Shown: positions 1-7,304 of the stretch, one piece after another
Numbering within the stretch: the first letter of the stretch is position 1
Layout: every line of letters starts with the position of its first letter
From: JAAFHB01 sp037128295
GTDB taxonomy: Bacteria > Bacteroidota > Bacteroidia > Bacteroidales > Prolixibacteraceae
Assembly: GCA_037128295.1 (NCBI GenBank)
Contig: JBAXWR010000217.1
Span: forward strand, 1 to 12,222
Direction: 5' to 3'
DNA: 12,222 bases
Program-made: the position numbers and the translations under genes
The notes under the pieces: generated by a model
The model's input: the letters and a program-made list of their open reading frames with translations, nothing else
What the model was told of the DNA's origin: nothing
The model's database searches: none

Positions 1-1242
1 ATTGTTCATCAATGGACTGCAAGCAAATATCCTCCAGGACAGTCTGTCTATTTATTGGAAAATGGAAACCTTCTAAGATCCTGTATGACAAAGGGTAGGT
101 TAAGTAGCGGCGGTGGTGAAGGTGGCCGTGTCGAAGAGTATGACTGGAGTGGTAACCTTGTATGGGAACTCGATTTCTCGACCGAAACTTACATGCAGCA
201 CCACGATATCAAGAAGTTACCGAATGGAAATATTCTGATGCTTGTAATTGAGAAGAAAACCCTGGCTGAAACCATTGCTGCAGGTTTTAACCAGGCGAAA
301 TTTCAGCCTGAGATTGCCACAACCGGGATAATGCTTCCCGACTACGTCGTTGAAATTAAGCCGACCTATCCTGTCGGTGGGACAGTTGTTTGGGAGTGGC
401 ATACATGGGATCACCTGATCCAGGACTTTGATGCTTCAAAACTCAATTATGGGGTCGTAAAGTCGCATCCTGAATTAATAAGTACTGCCGGCGACCTGAA
501 AAACCTTCCTTCATTCTGGAACCATATGAATTCGATCGACTACAATGCAGATTTTGACCAGATTGCACTGAGTGTAAGGGGAAACAGCGAAGTCTGGGTT
601 ATTGACCATTCAACAACTACTGCCCAAGCCAAAGGACACACTGGGGGGAAACGTGGAAAAGGTGGCGATTTGATTTACCGTTGGGGAAACCCGATAACCT
701 ATGGTGCAGGTACTGCGGCCGATCAGCGCTACTTTCAGCAGCACGATGTGGAATGGATCAAGACTGGCTATCCCGGTGCCGGAAATATGACATGCTTTAA
801 CAATGGCCTTGGAAGAGGTGACTACTCATCGGCAGATGAATTTGTGCCTGCTGTTGATGCAAACGGAAATTATTCGATGGTAGCAGGAACTGCCTTAAGT
901 CCAGCCAATTTCATCTGGACCTATAAGGGGACGACTGTCGACCCGATGTACTCCGAGAATATTTCAGGGGCATACCGGTTGCCAAATGGGAACACAATTA
1001 TTTGTTCCGGAACCGTAGGCCAGTTCCTCGAAGTTACTACTGCCGGCGAAATTGTCTGGAAATACATTTGTCCGGTCGATCAAACTGGTGTGATTACCCA
1101 GGGTAACCTTCCACCTACCGACGCTGCACGTCCTGCAGAATTGATGAACTCTGTTTTCAGGGTTTACAAATACCCAAAAACGTATGCTGCATTTACTGGT
1201 AAGACCTTAACAGCAGGAGATTATATCGAGAAATATCCATAA
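1..1242 (+). CDS. Aryl-sulfate sulfotransferase (ASST family), 5'-truncated by window edge
   Basis: This is the C-terminal 413 residues of a protein whose start lies left of the window: the frame is open from base 1 (IVHQWTASKYPPG...), so the TTG at 55 is not a real start. The sequence has the repeated blade-like motifs of the arylsulfotransferase beta-propeller: HHDIKKLPNGNIL near base 200, FWNHMNSIDYN with SVRGNSEVWVIDH near 510-610, QQHDVEWI with CFNNG near 735-810, and YRLPNGNTIICSG near 975. Members of this family move a sulfate group from a phenolic sulfate donor to a phenolic acceptor through a sulfohistidine intermediate, usually in the periplasm or on the surface. The conserved His-rich HHD, NHxNS and QHD motifs fit active-site positions, but I cannot assign the catalytic His individually. 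The substrate is unknown. The missing N-terminus would be expected to carry a signal peptide. It is followed by a hairpin-forming repeat at 1294-1346. Confidence 0.85.
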   Translation: MVHQWTASKYPPGQSVYLLENGNLLRSCMTKGRLSSGGGEGGRVEEYDWSGNLVWELDFSTETYMQHHDIKKLPNGNILMLVIEKKTLAETIAAGFNQAKFQPEIATTGIMLPDYVVEIKPTYPVGGTVVWEWHTWDHLIQDFDASKLNYGVVKSHPELISTAGDLKNLPSFWNHMNSIDYNADFDQIALSVRGNSEVWVIDHSTTTAQAKGHTGGKRGKGGDLIYRWGNPITYGAGTAADQRYFQQHDVEWIKTGYPGAGNMTCFNNGLGRGDYSSADEFVPAVDANGNYSMVAGTALSPANFIWTYKGTTVDPMYSENISGAYRLPNGNTIICSGTVGQFLEVTTAGEIVWKYICPVDQTGVITQGNLPPTDAARPAELMNSVFRVYKYPKTYAAFTGKTLTAGDYIEKYP

Positions 1243-1293
1243 TCTATTGATTACTAATCTGATGTAGATATAATAATCATAGCATCAGCGACG

Positions 1294-1346
1294 ATCTGCG
1301 TGATCAGCGGGAAAAAAGTATAGTTTTTTCCGCAGATCACGCAGAT
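1294..1346. repeat. Long imperfect inverted repeat in the sulfotransferase-cupin intergenic region
   Basis: The left arm at 1294-1317 (ATCTGCGTGATC then AGCGGGAAAAAA) and the right arm at 1324-1346 are almost perfectly complementary around a 6-nt loop (GTATAG). There is one mismatch and one bulge over about 23 bp. The arm sequence, ATCTGCGTGATC(T/A)GCGG, resembles a short intergenic sequence that I recall as common in Bacteroidales genomes. The hairpin has A- and T-tracts flanking the loop rather than a classic 3' U-tract. It could nonetheless end transcription from the upstream sulfotransferase, and being nearly symmetrical it could act in both directions. The structure is read directly from the sequence. 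The repeat-family link is recollection. Confidence 0.7.
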
Positions 1347-1408
1347 TTTCGCTTAAATAAACCTCTATATTTACAACATTGTTTTACAAAAAAATAAATT
1401 CAGATTCA

Positions 1409-1861
1409 ATGATTAAGCTCAAATTGCCCTTGGTAGTATTATTGGTATTTATACTGTTGAAGTTTTCGGTTGCACAGGCACAACCTAAGGTAGTTCAACC
1501 CCAGGCGGAAAAATTCACCATCGCAAACTGTATCAACACGTTTAACATGGATAAGACTGTAAAGACGCCAACCGGCTATCAATATTGGTTTGTACCCCAA
1601 AATTTTTTAGATGACGGACAGACAGTAAAGATGAGTGTTGTCGGTCCAAACGAGGCGATGCACCCACCCCACAAACATACTGGCGACGAGATCTTTTTTA
1701 TCCTTGAAGGAACAGCGAAATTCTACCTGAACGGAAAAACAACAACAGGGGGTGCCTACACAAGTTTTTATTGTCCCGAAGGGAGTGAACATGGGATCAG
1801 CAATGCCGCGAATAAGGAATTGAAATATCTGGTAATCAGAAAGTACCCAAAAACAGAGTAA
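1409..1861 (+). CDS. Small secreted cupin-domain protein
   Basis: The product is 150 residues from the ATG at 1409. An earlier TTG at 1379 in the same frame is less likely because it would put ten polar residues before the signal peptide. Residues 1-24 form a signal peptide (MIKLK, a hydrophobic stretch, then cleavage after AQA), so the mature protein is periplasmic or extracellular. One conserved cupin barrel fills the rest. Motif 1 is HKHTGDEIFFILEG (metal-ligand candidates H88, H90, E94) and motif 2 is CPEGSEHGISN (H128). These four residues match the usual metal-binding set of cupins. Function within the cupin family (dioxygenase, isomerase or sugar binding) cannot be told from sequence. 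It ends 8 bp before the convergent DUF169 gene. TATATTTA at 1366-1373 is one mismatch from the Bacteroidota -7 box and could be its promoter. Confidence 0.8.
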   Translation: MIKLKLPLVVLLVFILLKFSVAQAQPKVVQPQAEKFTIANCINTFNMDKTVKTPTGYQYWFVPQNFLDDGQTVKMSVVGPNEAMHPPHKHTGDEIFFILEGTAKFYLNGKTTTGGAYTSFYCPEGSEHGISNAANKELKYLVIRKYPKTE

Positions 1862-1869
1862 AATTCAAA

Positions 1870-2619
1870 TTATAACTTATTAATTCGACTTTTCACAACA
1901 TTCCAGGTATTAGTTGTTAGGAAACTATCCTCCATATTTTCAACCATTTCGACAAACCGCAGGTAGGGGATGGCGGCAGTCAGGATATTATCGGGAACAT
2001 AGGGGCGTGCCGAAATATCAAACATTCCCAGCACCGTTTTTGGTTTTGTGAGTTTAGCCTCTGCCAACGGATATTGGATAATTGAAGCACAACCTGAGCC
2101 AAAAGGGGCAATAACCGCATCATTGTAATCACGATCGAAAGAAGATAGTGTAAAGATGCCTGACAGCACATCCGGGTCCGCAAAAAAGATGACCACTTCA
2201 GGAAGGTCTTCGTCCAAAAGCATGTCCCACCGCTTAAAAACCAGGTATTTCGCTTTTGCCGGAAACCATGGGGCAGCATTAAGAAAACTTCTCACCATCT
2301 CAGGCGATTTGATGTATCTCTCACCCTTCATGTGTTCGTTGCCACAAGAGAGGAAAAATTCAAACCCAGGCCGAAGTTGTTCCGTAAATCCCGAGAACTT
2401 CTTTCCTCCAATACATCCGGTCGAATCAACAGTAAAAGCCAAAGATGTACCTTTTCTCACTTTCGCAAGCTGGCCAATCAGGCAGCTCCATTTTTCAGCC
2501 GGTTTGACCACTTCAGTATCCCGTTTTATATCTGAATAATAAAAGGTGATAGGCAGTTCCTCTTTACCGAAGTATTTGACCCATAATTCATTAAACTTTT
2601 CTTTTATCGTTATATTCAT
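1870..2619 (-). CDS. DUF169 family protein (COG2043-like)
   Basis: This is a 249-residue protein of the uncharacterised DUF169 family. Hallmarks are TGCIGGKKFSGF at residues 67-78, the C-terminal FGSGCASIIQYPLAEA at about 173-188 and VLGMFDISAR at about 196-205. Four cysteines (46, 69, 92, 177) are visible, two of them within the conserved motifs, so metal or redox-cofactor binding is possible but unproven. There is no signal peptide or membrane segment, so it should be cytosolic. It starts at the ATG at 2617-2619, lies 82 bp downstream of the alpha/beta hydrolase on the same strand and may be co-transcribed with it. A weak own -7-like box (TATTTTTA, one mismatch) also lies just upstream. The biochemical function of the family is unknown to me and I do not assign one. 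Confidence 0.75.
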   Translation of the reverse strand: MNITIKEKFNELWVKYFGKEELPITFYYSDIKRDTEVVKPAEKWSCLIGQLAKVRKGTSLAFTVDSTGCIGGKKFSGFTEQLRPGFEFFLSCGNEHMKGERYIKSPEMVRSFLNAAPWFPAKAKYLVFKRWDMLLDEDLPEVVIFFADPDVLSGIFTLSSFDRDYNDAVIAPFGSGCASIIQYPLAEAKLTKPKTVLGMFDISARPYVPDNILTAAIPYLRFVEMVENMEDSFLTTNTWNVVKSRINKL

Positions 2620-2701
2620 ATTTTACTTTTATGCGATAAAAATACATTGAATGATTGGTTAATCTGCATCCAAATGTTTACTTTGCCGGTTCGGAAAATT
2701 T

Positions 2702-3505
2702 CTAATTCTCCTCCAAAAACTTCCCCAACCTTTCCAATACCAATACTTCCTCTTCCCAAAATCCAAGGTGACCTGAATGTTCAAGAAATAGTACCTTCGC
2801 TTGTGGGATTAGACAAGCATCGGAAAGCTGCTCTTCGGCACGATAGACCTTATCGTATTTGCCAATAATGATCAATACCGGATAATTGGCTTTTTCCAAT
2901 ATTGGGATGGCATCCATCCGGTTATTGATGGCATGAATCGCACCCAAGGCCCCTTCAAGACTAACCTCACATGCTGATTGATTGAGTGCATCAAGTTCTT
3001 TTGACATCTTCTCGCTGTTTCCGGGCGCAAAATTGGAGGAGATGGTTACCTGTAAAAGCAAATCCTTCTTCCCGTTCATCAAAAACTTTGCCTCACGTTC
3101 CCGTTGTTTAATGCTTTGGATATCAGCTTGTCTTAACGGTGAGTGCATTAGTACAAGTGACAATATCTTTTCAGGATATTTTGCCGCAAAAGCCAGTGCT
3201 GCATAACCACCCATCGAATGGCCTATAATCGAAACTTTTTCTGAAATCAATAAATTGCATAACAATTCATTGATTACCAGTGCATATTGATTAAACGTAT
3301 AATTGTTAGGTGGTGGCCCCGACTTTCCGTGGCCGGGAAGGTCGATCAGGATAACCTTGTTCTTTTTGGACAGTTTTTCGACCAAATGATTAAAAAGGGT
3401 ATGGTTACCCCAATAACTGTGCAAAAGCAAAATCGGCGAACCTGTTCCGACAACTTTTGTAAAGACCTTATAATTAGACAAATATAGAATTTGTTCAGCA
3501 TCCAT
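2702..3505 (-). CDS. Alpha/beta-fold hydrolase
   Basis: This is a 267-residue cytosolic alpha/beta hydrolase of the usual length. The oxyanion-loop region is LLLHSYWG at residues 26-33, followed by DLPGHGKSG at 55-63. The nucleophile elbow is GHSMGG at 95-100, giving Ser97. The other triad members are probably Asp218 (in IIGKYDK) and His246 (in EHSGHLGF), so the triad is complete. A cap region lies roughly at residues 122-200. The overall look is of the broad esterase / peroxidase-like / MhpC-type group, and the substrate cannot be inferred. The ATG at 3503-3505 is preceded at a suitable distance by an exact TAnnTTTG promoter element. It is the first gene of a possible two-gene unit with the DUF169 gene. 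Confidence 0.85.
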   Translation of the reverse strand: MDAEQILYLSNYKVFTKVVGTGSPILLLHSYWGNHTLFNHLVEKLSKKNKVILIDLPGHGKSGPPPNNYTFNQYALVINELLCNLLISEKVSIIGHSMGGYAALAFAAKYPEKILSLVLMHSPLRQADIQSIKQREREAKFLMNGKKDLLLQVTISSNFAPGNSEKMSKELDALNQSACEVSLEGALGAIHAINNRMDAIPILEKANYPVLIIIGKYDKVYRAEEQLSDACLIPQAKVLFLEHSGHLGFWEEEVLVLERLGKFLEEN

Positions 3506-3528
3506 GATTATGTTCTTAATTTCCGTTT

Positions 3529-3536
3529 CAAATATA
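3529..3536 (-). promoter_or_regulatory. Putative Bacteroidota -7 promoter box for the hydrolase gene
   Basis: Read on the minus strand this is TATATTTG, an exact match to the Bacteroidota consensus TAnnTTTG. It ends 23 bp before the ATG of the hydrolase. A TTG lies about 16 nt further upstream as a possible -33 element, a little closer than the usual spacing of about 19 nt or more. Confidence 0.5.
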
Positions 3537-3607
3537 CAACCTTAATTTTGGACAATGATTTACGACGTACGGAACGTTCGATCTTTTTTTAAGGATCTGA
3601 TTGTGCC

Positions 3608-3660
3608 GCCGTACCGGAGGGATTCCTCTTTTCTACAAATAATTCGCATCTCTGGTGCTT
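3608..3660. repeat. Interspersed-repeat-like fragment
   Basis: The stretch contains TTTCTACAAATAATTCGCA and CTCTGGTGCTT, preceded by GCCGTACCGGAGG. It resembles the degenerate 'CTACAAATATTTCGC...' intergenic elements that I recall from many Bacteroidota genomes. Both strands are open across it as short reading frames (77 and 74 codons), but neither shows recognisable protein features. I regard them as by-products of the repeat. Assignment rests on pattern recollection, and a genome-wide copy count would settle it. Confidence 0.4.
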
Positions 3661-3694
3661 TGGAAAACGCCCAAAATAGCGTTTCCAGTTTTTT
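3661..3694 (+). terminator. Terminator-like hairpin followed by a T-run
   Basis: TGGAAAACGC (3661-3670) pairs with GCGTTTCCA (3679-3687) with one bulged A and an 8-nt loop. It is followed by GTTTTTT and further T-rich sequence, as in an intrinsic terminator on the plus strand. No plus-strand gene lies immediately upstream, since the hydrolase is divergent. It therefore either ends a small unannotated transcript or belongs to the surrounding repeat. Confidence 0.4.
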
Positions 3695-3757
3695 ATTTTC
3701 GTTGGGATTAGGAAGTTTATACTCAAATCCAAACTTTAATACCTCCTTAAAGGTTGA

Positions 3758-3775
3758 AATTCGTGAATTCGTGGT
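3758..3775. repeat. Short tandem motif (ATTCGTG)2
   Basis: The motif AATTCGTGAATTCGTGG consists of two adjacent copies of AATTCGTG-like sequence. I recall it as a frequent intergenic motif in Bacteroidales and related genomes. It lies about 80 bp upstream of the receptor reading frame. No function is assigned. Confidence 0.35.
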
Positions 3776-3784
3776 CAAATGCAA

Positions 3785-3814
3785 TTGAAATTTGAGTCAA
3801 TTTTAAAACCTTTG
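3785..3814 (+). promoter_or_regulatory. Weak candidate promoter of the TonB-dependent receptor
   Basis: AACCTTTG at 3807-3814 differs by one base from TAnnTTTG, and a TTG lies 19 nt upstream at 3785-3787, the expected spacing for a -33 element. Transcription would begin roughly 35 nt before the ATG at 3855. The match is imperfect and this is only a suggestion. Confidence 0.25.
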
Positions 3815-3854
3815 ACGGGATTTTTCGTTTAATTGGTATTTAAAGCTTACTATC

Positions 3855-3902
3855 ATGAAAAAACAATTATATTTTTTAATCATCTTCATTTTCGGTACAT
3901 AA
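3855..3902 (+). pseudogene. Signal-peptide segment of the receptor gene, ended by an in-frame TAA
   Basis: The ATG at 3855 begins MKKQLYFLIIFIFGT, a typical signal-peptide start (two lysines then a hydrophobic core). It is then stopped by TAA at 3900-3902. The next in-frame codons read LVSFGAGSIKGRV and continue without interruption into the 777-codon TonB-dependent receptor. The signal peptide and receptor are thus one gene split by a single nonsense codon. One base change (for example TCA Ser or TTA Leu to TAA) would explain it. A sequencing or assembly error is the main alternative. Confidence 0.75.
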
Positions 3903-3905
3903 CTA

Positions 3906-6239
3906 GTGTCCTTTGGGGCAGGTTCAATCAAAGGGCGTGTTTTTAATGTAAAGAACAATGAACCAGTACCTTTTGCGTCGATTCTGATTTTTGAGACAAC
4001 AAAAGGGGTCGTTACCGATGTTGATGGGAATTTTGAAATTGGGGATGTTGCCCCCGGGTTTTATAAGATAAGGGTTTCTGCTGTTGGATTTAAGACTTAT
4101 TTTTCAGAGGCTTTCAGGATCACAAAAGCCACAGGTGCCAATCTATTAGTCCCGCTTGAAGAGGACAATATCAACATTGAGGAGGTGGTTGTTAAGCCTT
4201 CGTTTTTTGCCAAACGGGAAGAGAGCCCTGTGTCGTTAAGGACCATTGGCATCGATGAGATTGAGAAAAACCCTGGCGGCAACCGCGATATCTCGAAAGT
4301 GATCCAATCCTATCCGGGTGTTGCTTCTACACCTGCCTTCAGGAACGATATCATTGTACGTGGCGGTGGTCCAAGCGAGAATAAGTTTTTCATCGACGGT
4401 GTTGAAATACCAAACCTTAATCATTTTGCAACCCAAGGTGCATCAGGAGGCCCTGTTGGGATCATCAATGTCGATTTTATACGGGAAGTGAATTTCTACT
4501 CTGGGGCTTTTCCTGCTGATCGTGGCAATGCCCTGAGTTCCGTGCTTGAATTCAGTCAGCGAGAGGCCAATGAGAAATTGAAATTCAGGGGAACATTGGG
4601 TGCATCTGACCTTGCATTGGCAATGGAAGGGCCGCTTGCCAAAAACACCTCCTTTATGGCCTCCTTTCGCCGTTCCTATCTTCAATTTTTGTTTTCTGCA
4701 ATAGGATTACCTTTTCTACCAACATATAACGATATGCAATTCAAGGTGAAAACGAAAATAAACGCCAAAACTGAATTGTCTTTTATCGGTCTTGGTGCTT
4801 TGGATCAATCTGTTTTAAACACAAAAGCCAACAAAACCGAAGAACAGCGTTACATTTTGGGTTATCTTCCCGAAAACAACCAGTGGAATTACACAATTGG
4901 GGCTGTTTTAAAGCACTTTAACGACAAGGGGAACAATACCTATGTTTTAAGTCAGAATAAGTTGAACAATTCACAGATCAAATATCGCGATAATATCGAA
5001 ATGCCTGCAAATCTGATTCTTGACTACACTTCCTACGAATTGGAGACCAAATTCAGGTACGAGCACAATTACAGGTCAACATCAGGTTTTAAATTGAATT
5101 ACGGGTTCGACCTGCAATATGCGAATTACTATAACAACACTTATCAGAAAAGTTTCAGGGGAAGTACTCCATTGACAATCGATTACAATTCATCACTCGG
5201 TTTTGCAAAATATGCCGTATTCGGTCAGTTTTCACATGATTTTATTGAGAAGCGGCTCGACCTATCATTGGGTATCAGGGCCGATGGGAATTCCTATTCA
5301 AGTGAAATGTCAAATGCATTTGATCAGATCTCACCCCGTATCTCGGCAAGTTACCATTTAGCTCCTGGTACGTCCCTCAATTTTAATGTCGGTCGTTTTT
5401 CGCAGCTCCCATCCTACACAACTTTGGGTTTCAGGGATATGAATGGAAATTTGGTCAATAAAACCAATGGAATTAAATACATCGAAGTCAACCATTTGGT
5501 TGGAGGGATCGAATTCCGTCCTTCCGACAATTCACAGGTAACAATCGAAGGGTTTTACAAGCGATATTCCAAATACCCATTTTCGATAAAGGACTCGGTA
5601 TCTCTCGCCAGTAAAGGGGCAGATTACGGCGTTTACGGTGATGAGGCCGTTCTCCCAACCAGCAAAGGAAATGCTTACGGCCTTGAAATATTGGGGCGTA
5701 TCAAGGAGTATAAAGGGATCAATGCCGTGATAACCTATACTTTTGTCAGGAGCGAATTCACCAACAAGAGTGGGGTTTATATCCCATCCTCGTGGGACAA
5801 CCGCCATTTGCTGACCATCACCGGCACCAAATCTTTCAAAAAGAACTGGGAGATGGGATTTAAATGGAGGTATATCGGAGGCGCACCCTACACGGCTTGG
5901 GATACCCAACGTTCCGCTATAAAAACTGCTTGGGATGCCCAGGGAATTGGTTATCTGAATTATAGTAAGTTCAATGAAAACAGGTTAAATGCTTTTCATC
6001 AATTGGATATAAGGGTCGATAAATCATGGTATTACGACAAATGGTCGTTGATGCTCTATTTTGATGTACAGAACGCTTACAATTTCAAATCCGATCAGCA
6101 AGCTTATCTCGTAAGGGCTGAAGTTGCAAACGGTGTACCGCTTACCGACCCTTCCGATCCGAACAAATATTTGCTGAAAGATTTGAAAAACACCTATGGG
6201 ACAGTTCTTCCCACGATTGGAATCATGGTTGAGTTTTAA
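3906..6239 (+). CDS. TonB-dependent outer-membrane receptor (lacks a usable signal peptide as written)
   Basis: Counting from the GTG at 3906, residues 7-90 form a carboxypeptidase-regulatory-like beta-sandwich (GRVFN, TDVDGNFEIGDV, YKIRVSAVGF). A TonB-box-like stretch EEVVVKPSF follows at 92-100, then a plug domain at about 105-225 (NPGGNRDISKVIQSYPGV, RGGGPSENKFFIDGVEIPN). A 22-strand-type beta barrel runs to the C-terminus, which ends in Phe (GIMVEF) as expected for outer-membrane insertion. Such receptors import large or scarce substrates using TonB energy. No SusD partner lies next door, so a polysaccharide-utilisation role is not supported and the substrate is unknown. The natural start is the ATG at 3855, but TAA at 3900 separates the signal peptide from the body. 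A protein begun at the GTG would stay in the cytoplasm and be non-functional. The rest of the frame is intact, which points to a recent mutation or a sequence error. Confidence 0.85.
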   Translation: MSFGAGSIKGRVFNVKNNEPVPFASILIFETTKGVVTDVDGNFEIGDVAPGFYKIRVSAVGFKTYFSEAFRITKATGANLLVPLEEDNINIEEVVVKPSFFAKREESPVSLRTIGIDEIEKNPGGNRDISKVIQSYPGVASTPAFRNDIIVRGGGPSENKFFIDGVEIPNLNHFATQGASGGPVGIINVDFIREVNFYSGAFPADRGNALSSVLEFSQREANEKLKFRGTLGASDLALAMEGPLAKNTSFMASFRRSYLQFLFSAIGLPFLPTYNDMQFKVKTKINAKTELSFIGLGALDQSVLNTKANKTEEQRYILGYLPENNQWNYTIGAVLKHFNDKGNNTYVLSQNKLNNSQIKYRDNIEMPANLILDYTSYELETKFRYEHNYRSTSGFKLNYGFDLQYANYYNNTYQKSFRGSTPLTIDYNSSLGFAKYAVFGQFSHDFIEKRLDLSLGIRADGNSYSSEMSNAFDQISPRISASYHLAPGTSLNFNVGRFSQLPSYTTLGFRDMNGNLVNKTNGIKYIEVNHLVGGIEFRPSDNSQVTIEGFYKRYSKYPFSIKDSVSLASKGADYGVYGDEAVLPTSKGNAYGLEILGRIKEYKGINAVITYTFVRSEFTNKSGVYIPSSWDNRHLLTITGTKSFKKNWEMGFKWRYIGGAPYTAWDTQRSAIKTAWDAQGIGYLNYSKFNENRLNAFHQLDIRVDKSWYYDKWSLMLYFDVQNAYNFKSDQQAYLVRAEVANGVPLTDPSDPNKYLLKDLKNTYGTVLPTIGIMVEF

Positions 6240-6288
6240 AATGTTATAAAATTTGTCAATAAAGAAACTGAAAAGCTTCAATATTGAT

Positions 6289-6296
6289 TAACTTTG
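6289..6296 (+). promoter_or_regulatory. Putative Bacteroidota -7 promoter box for the Rpn-family gene
   Basis: TAACTTTG matches TAnnTTTG exactly and lies 24 bp before the ATG at 6321, the right distance for a short leader. No convincing -33 TTTG is seen at the usual spacing; only CTG at 6268-6270 sits there. Confidence 0.45.
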
Positions 6297-6320
6297 TCAT
6301 AATAACTAAAAGTAACTCCT

Positions 6321-7304
6321 ATGTATTTAGCCCCATTGAATTATGACAGATACTTTAAAAAGGTGTTCTCGGATAAAAGGATAGCCCAACGCTTTCTTGA
6401 AGACTTTTTCGATATCAAAATAGATGAACTTGAAGAACTCCGTACAAAGCACAAAATTACCGATGATGCCTCAGCGGTAGAATTTGATTACAGGTGCAGG
6501 ATTGGCGACAACATTGTGATCATCGACATGCAACAATGGTACAAGACCGACATGCTGGAACGGTTTCATATATATCATTCTATTGACACCGTTTTGCAAT
6601 TGGAAAAAATGCCGGACAAGAGCATCGATCTGGTAGACAACAAGAAAAAAGACATCAAAGAATACGATAACTTGGTTCCGGTCATTACCCTGATCTGGCT
6701 GGTCGACGATGACCTAAACTTCACCGACGATTTTGTATCGTTCACAATGACAAGTGAAACAGTCCATGACTTTCTGCGCAACAAAAATTTATGGAGGGAA
6801 GAAAATATGCTGGAATTGCTTGCCGAACGTGCAAAATGCCTCGGAATAATCGATAACCGGACAAGGAAACTTGATTTTTTGCAAAAGAACAAATTGATTT
6901 ATGCTTTCCAATCCAACATCATCAAGAACAAAAAATTCAGCAAATACTTGCCATGGTTTGAGTTAGCCGATAGGACAAGGAACAAACTGAACGAGAAAGG
7001 TTGGTTCGACGAATACCTGAAAGATCAAATATTCGTTGAAATTATCAAAAGGATTAACACGGAAACGTTTGGAGAGTCAGAATGGGAATATATAAGCGAC
7101 TATCAGATTTATAGGATAATAGTGGAAAGGTATGCACAAGCTTTTATTGATAAAAGAATTGGAAAAGGAAATGGACTTGGAATAACCAAAGGCGAAATAA
7201 TCAAAGCCCGAAAAATTGCAAAAACAATGAAAGACAATGGAGAACCTATTGACAAAATAGTTGAATATACTGGATTGACGATTGAAGAGATTGAAAAGAT
7301 CTGA
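6321..7304 (+). CDS. Rpn-family recombination-promoting nuclease / putative transposase (PD-(D/E)XK)
   Basis: This 327-residue protein has the features of the PDDEXK_2/Rpn family. It opens with YDRYFKKVFSD and a helical region (RFLEDFF). The nuclease core is EFDYRCRIGDNIVIIDMQQ at residues 54-72, where D56 and the D69-x-Q71 motif stand for the catalytic D...(D/E)xQ. Family members usually carry Glu at the second acidic position; here it is Asp. A long helical middle section follows. The C-terminus (ARKIAKTMKDNG, then EYTGLTIEEIEKI) is the tail seen in many Bacteroidota members. Studied relatives (RpnA of E. coli) are DNA endonucleases that raise RecA-independent recombination, and relatives are often called transposases without proof of transposition. 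I see no terminal inverted repeats or target duplications around this gene. It has its own likely promoter (6289) and is convergent with mcrC. Confidence 0.75.
   Translation: MYLAPLNYDRYFKKVFSDKRIAQRFLEDFFDIKIDELEELRTKHKITDDASAVEFDYRCRIGDNIVIIDMQQWYKTDMLERFHIYHSIDTVLQLEKMPDKSIDLVDNKKKDIKEYDNLVPVITLIWLVDDDLNFTDDFVSFTMTSETVHDFLRNKNLWREENMLELLAERAKCLGIIDNRTRKLDFLQKNKLIYAFQSNIIKNKKFSKYLPWFELADRTRNKLNEKGWFDEYLKDQIFVEIIKRINTETFGESEWEYISDYQIYRIIVERYAQAFIDKRIGKGNGLGITKGEIIKARKIAKTMKDNGEPIDKIVEYTGLTIEEIEKI

Noticed and set aside
55..1242. Taking TTG at 55 as the sulfotransferase start
   Set aside because: The frame is open to base 1 with family-like sequence, so the gene simply continues beyond the window.
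2156..2539. Plus-strand 127-codon frame
   Set aside because: Lies wholly antisense to the well-supported DUF169 gene and has no recognisable features.
3555..3788. Overlapping 77- and 74-codon frames on opposite strands
   Set aside because: Neither has a recognisable domain, signal peptide or promoter, and both coincide with repeat-like sequence, so they are treated as by-products.
3855..6239. SusC-type polysaccharide-utilisation receptor
   Set aside because: No SusD gene or glycoside hydrolase is adjacent, and the receptor is shorter than typical SusC proteins (about 1000 residues).
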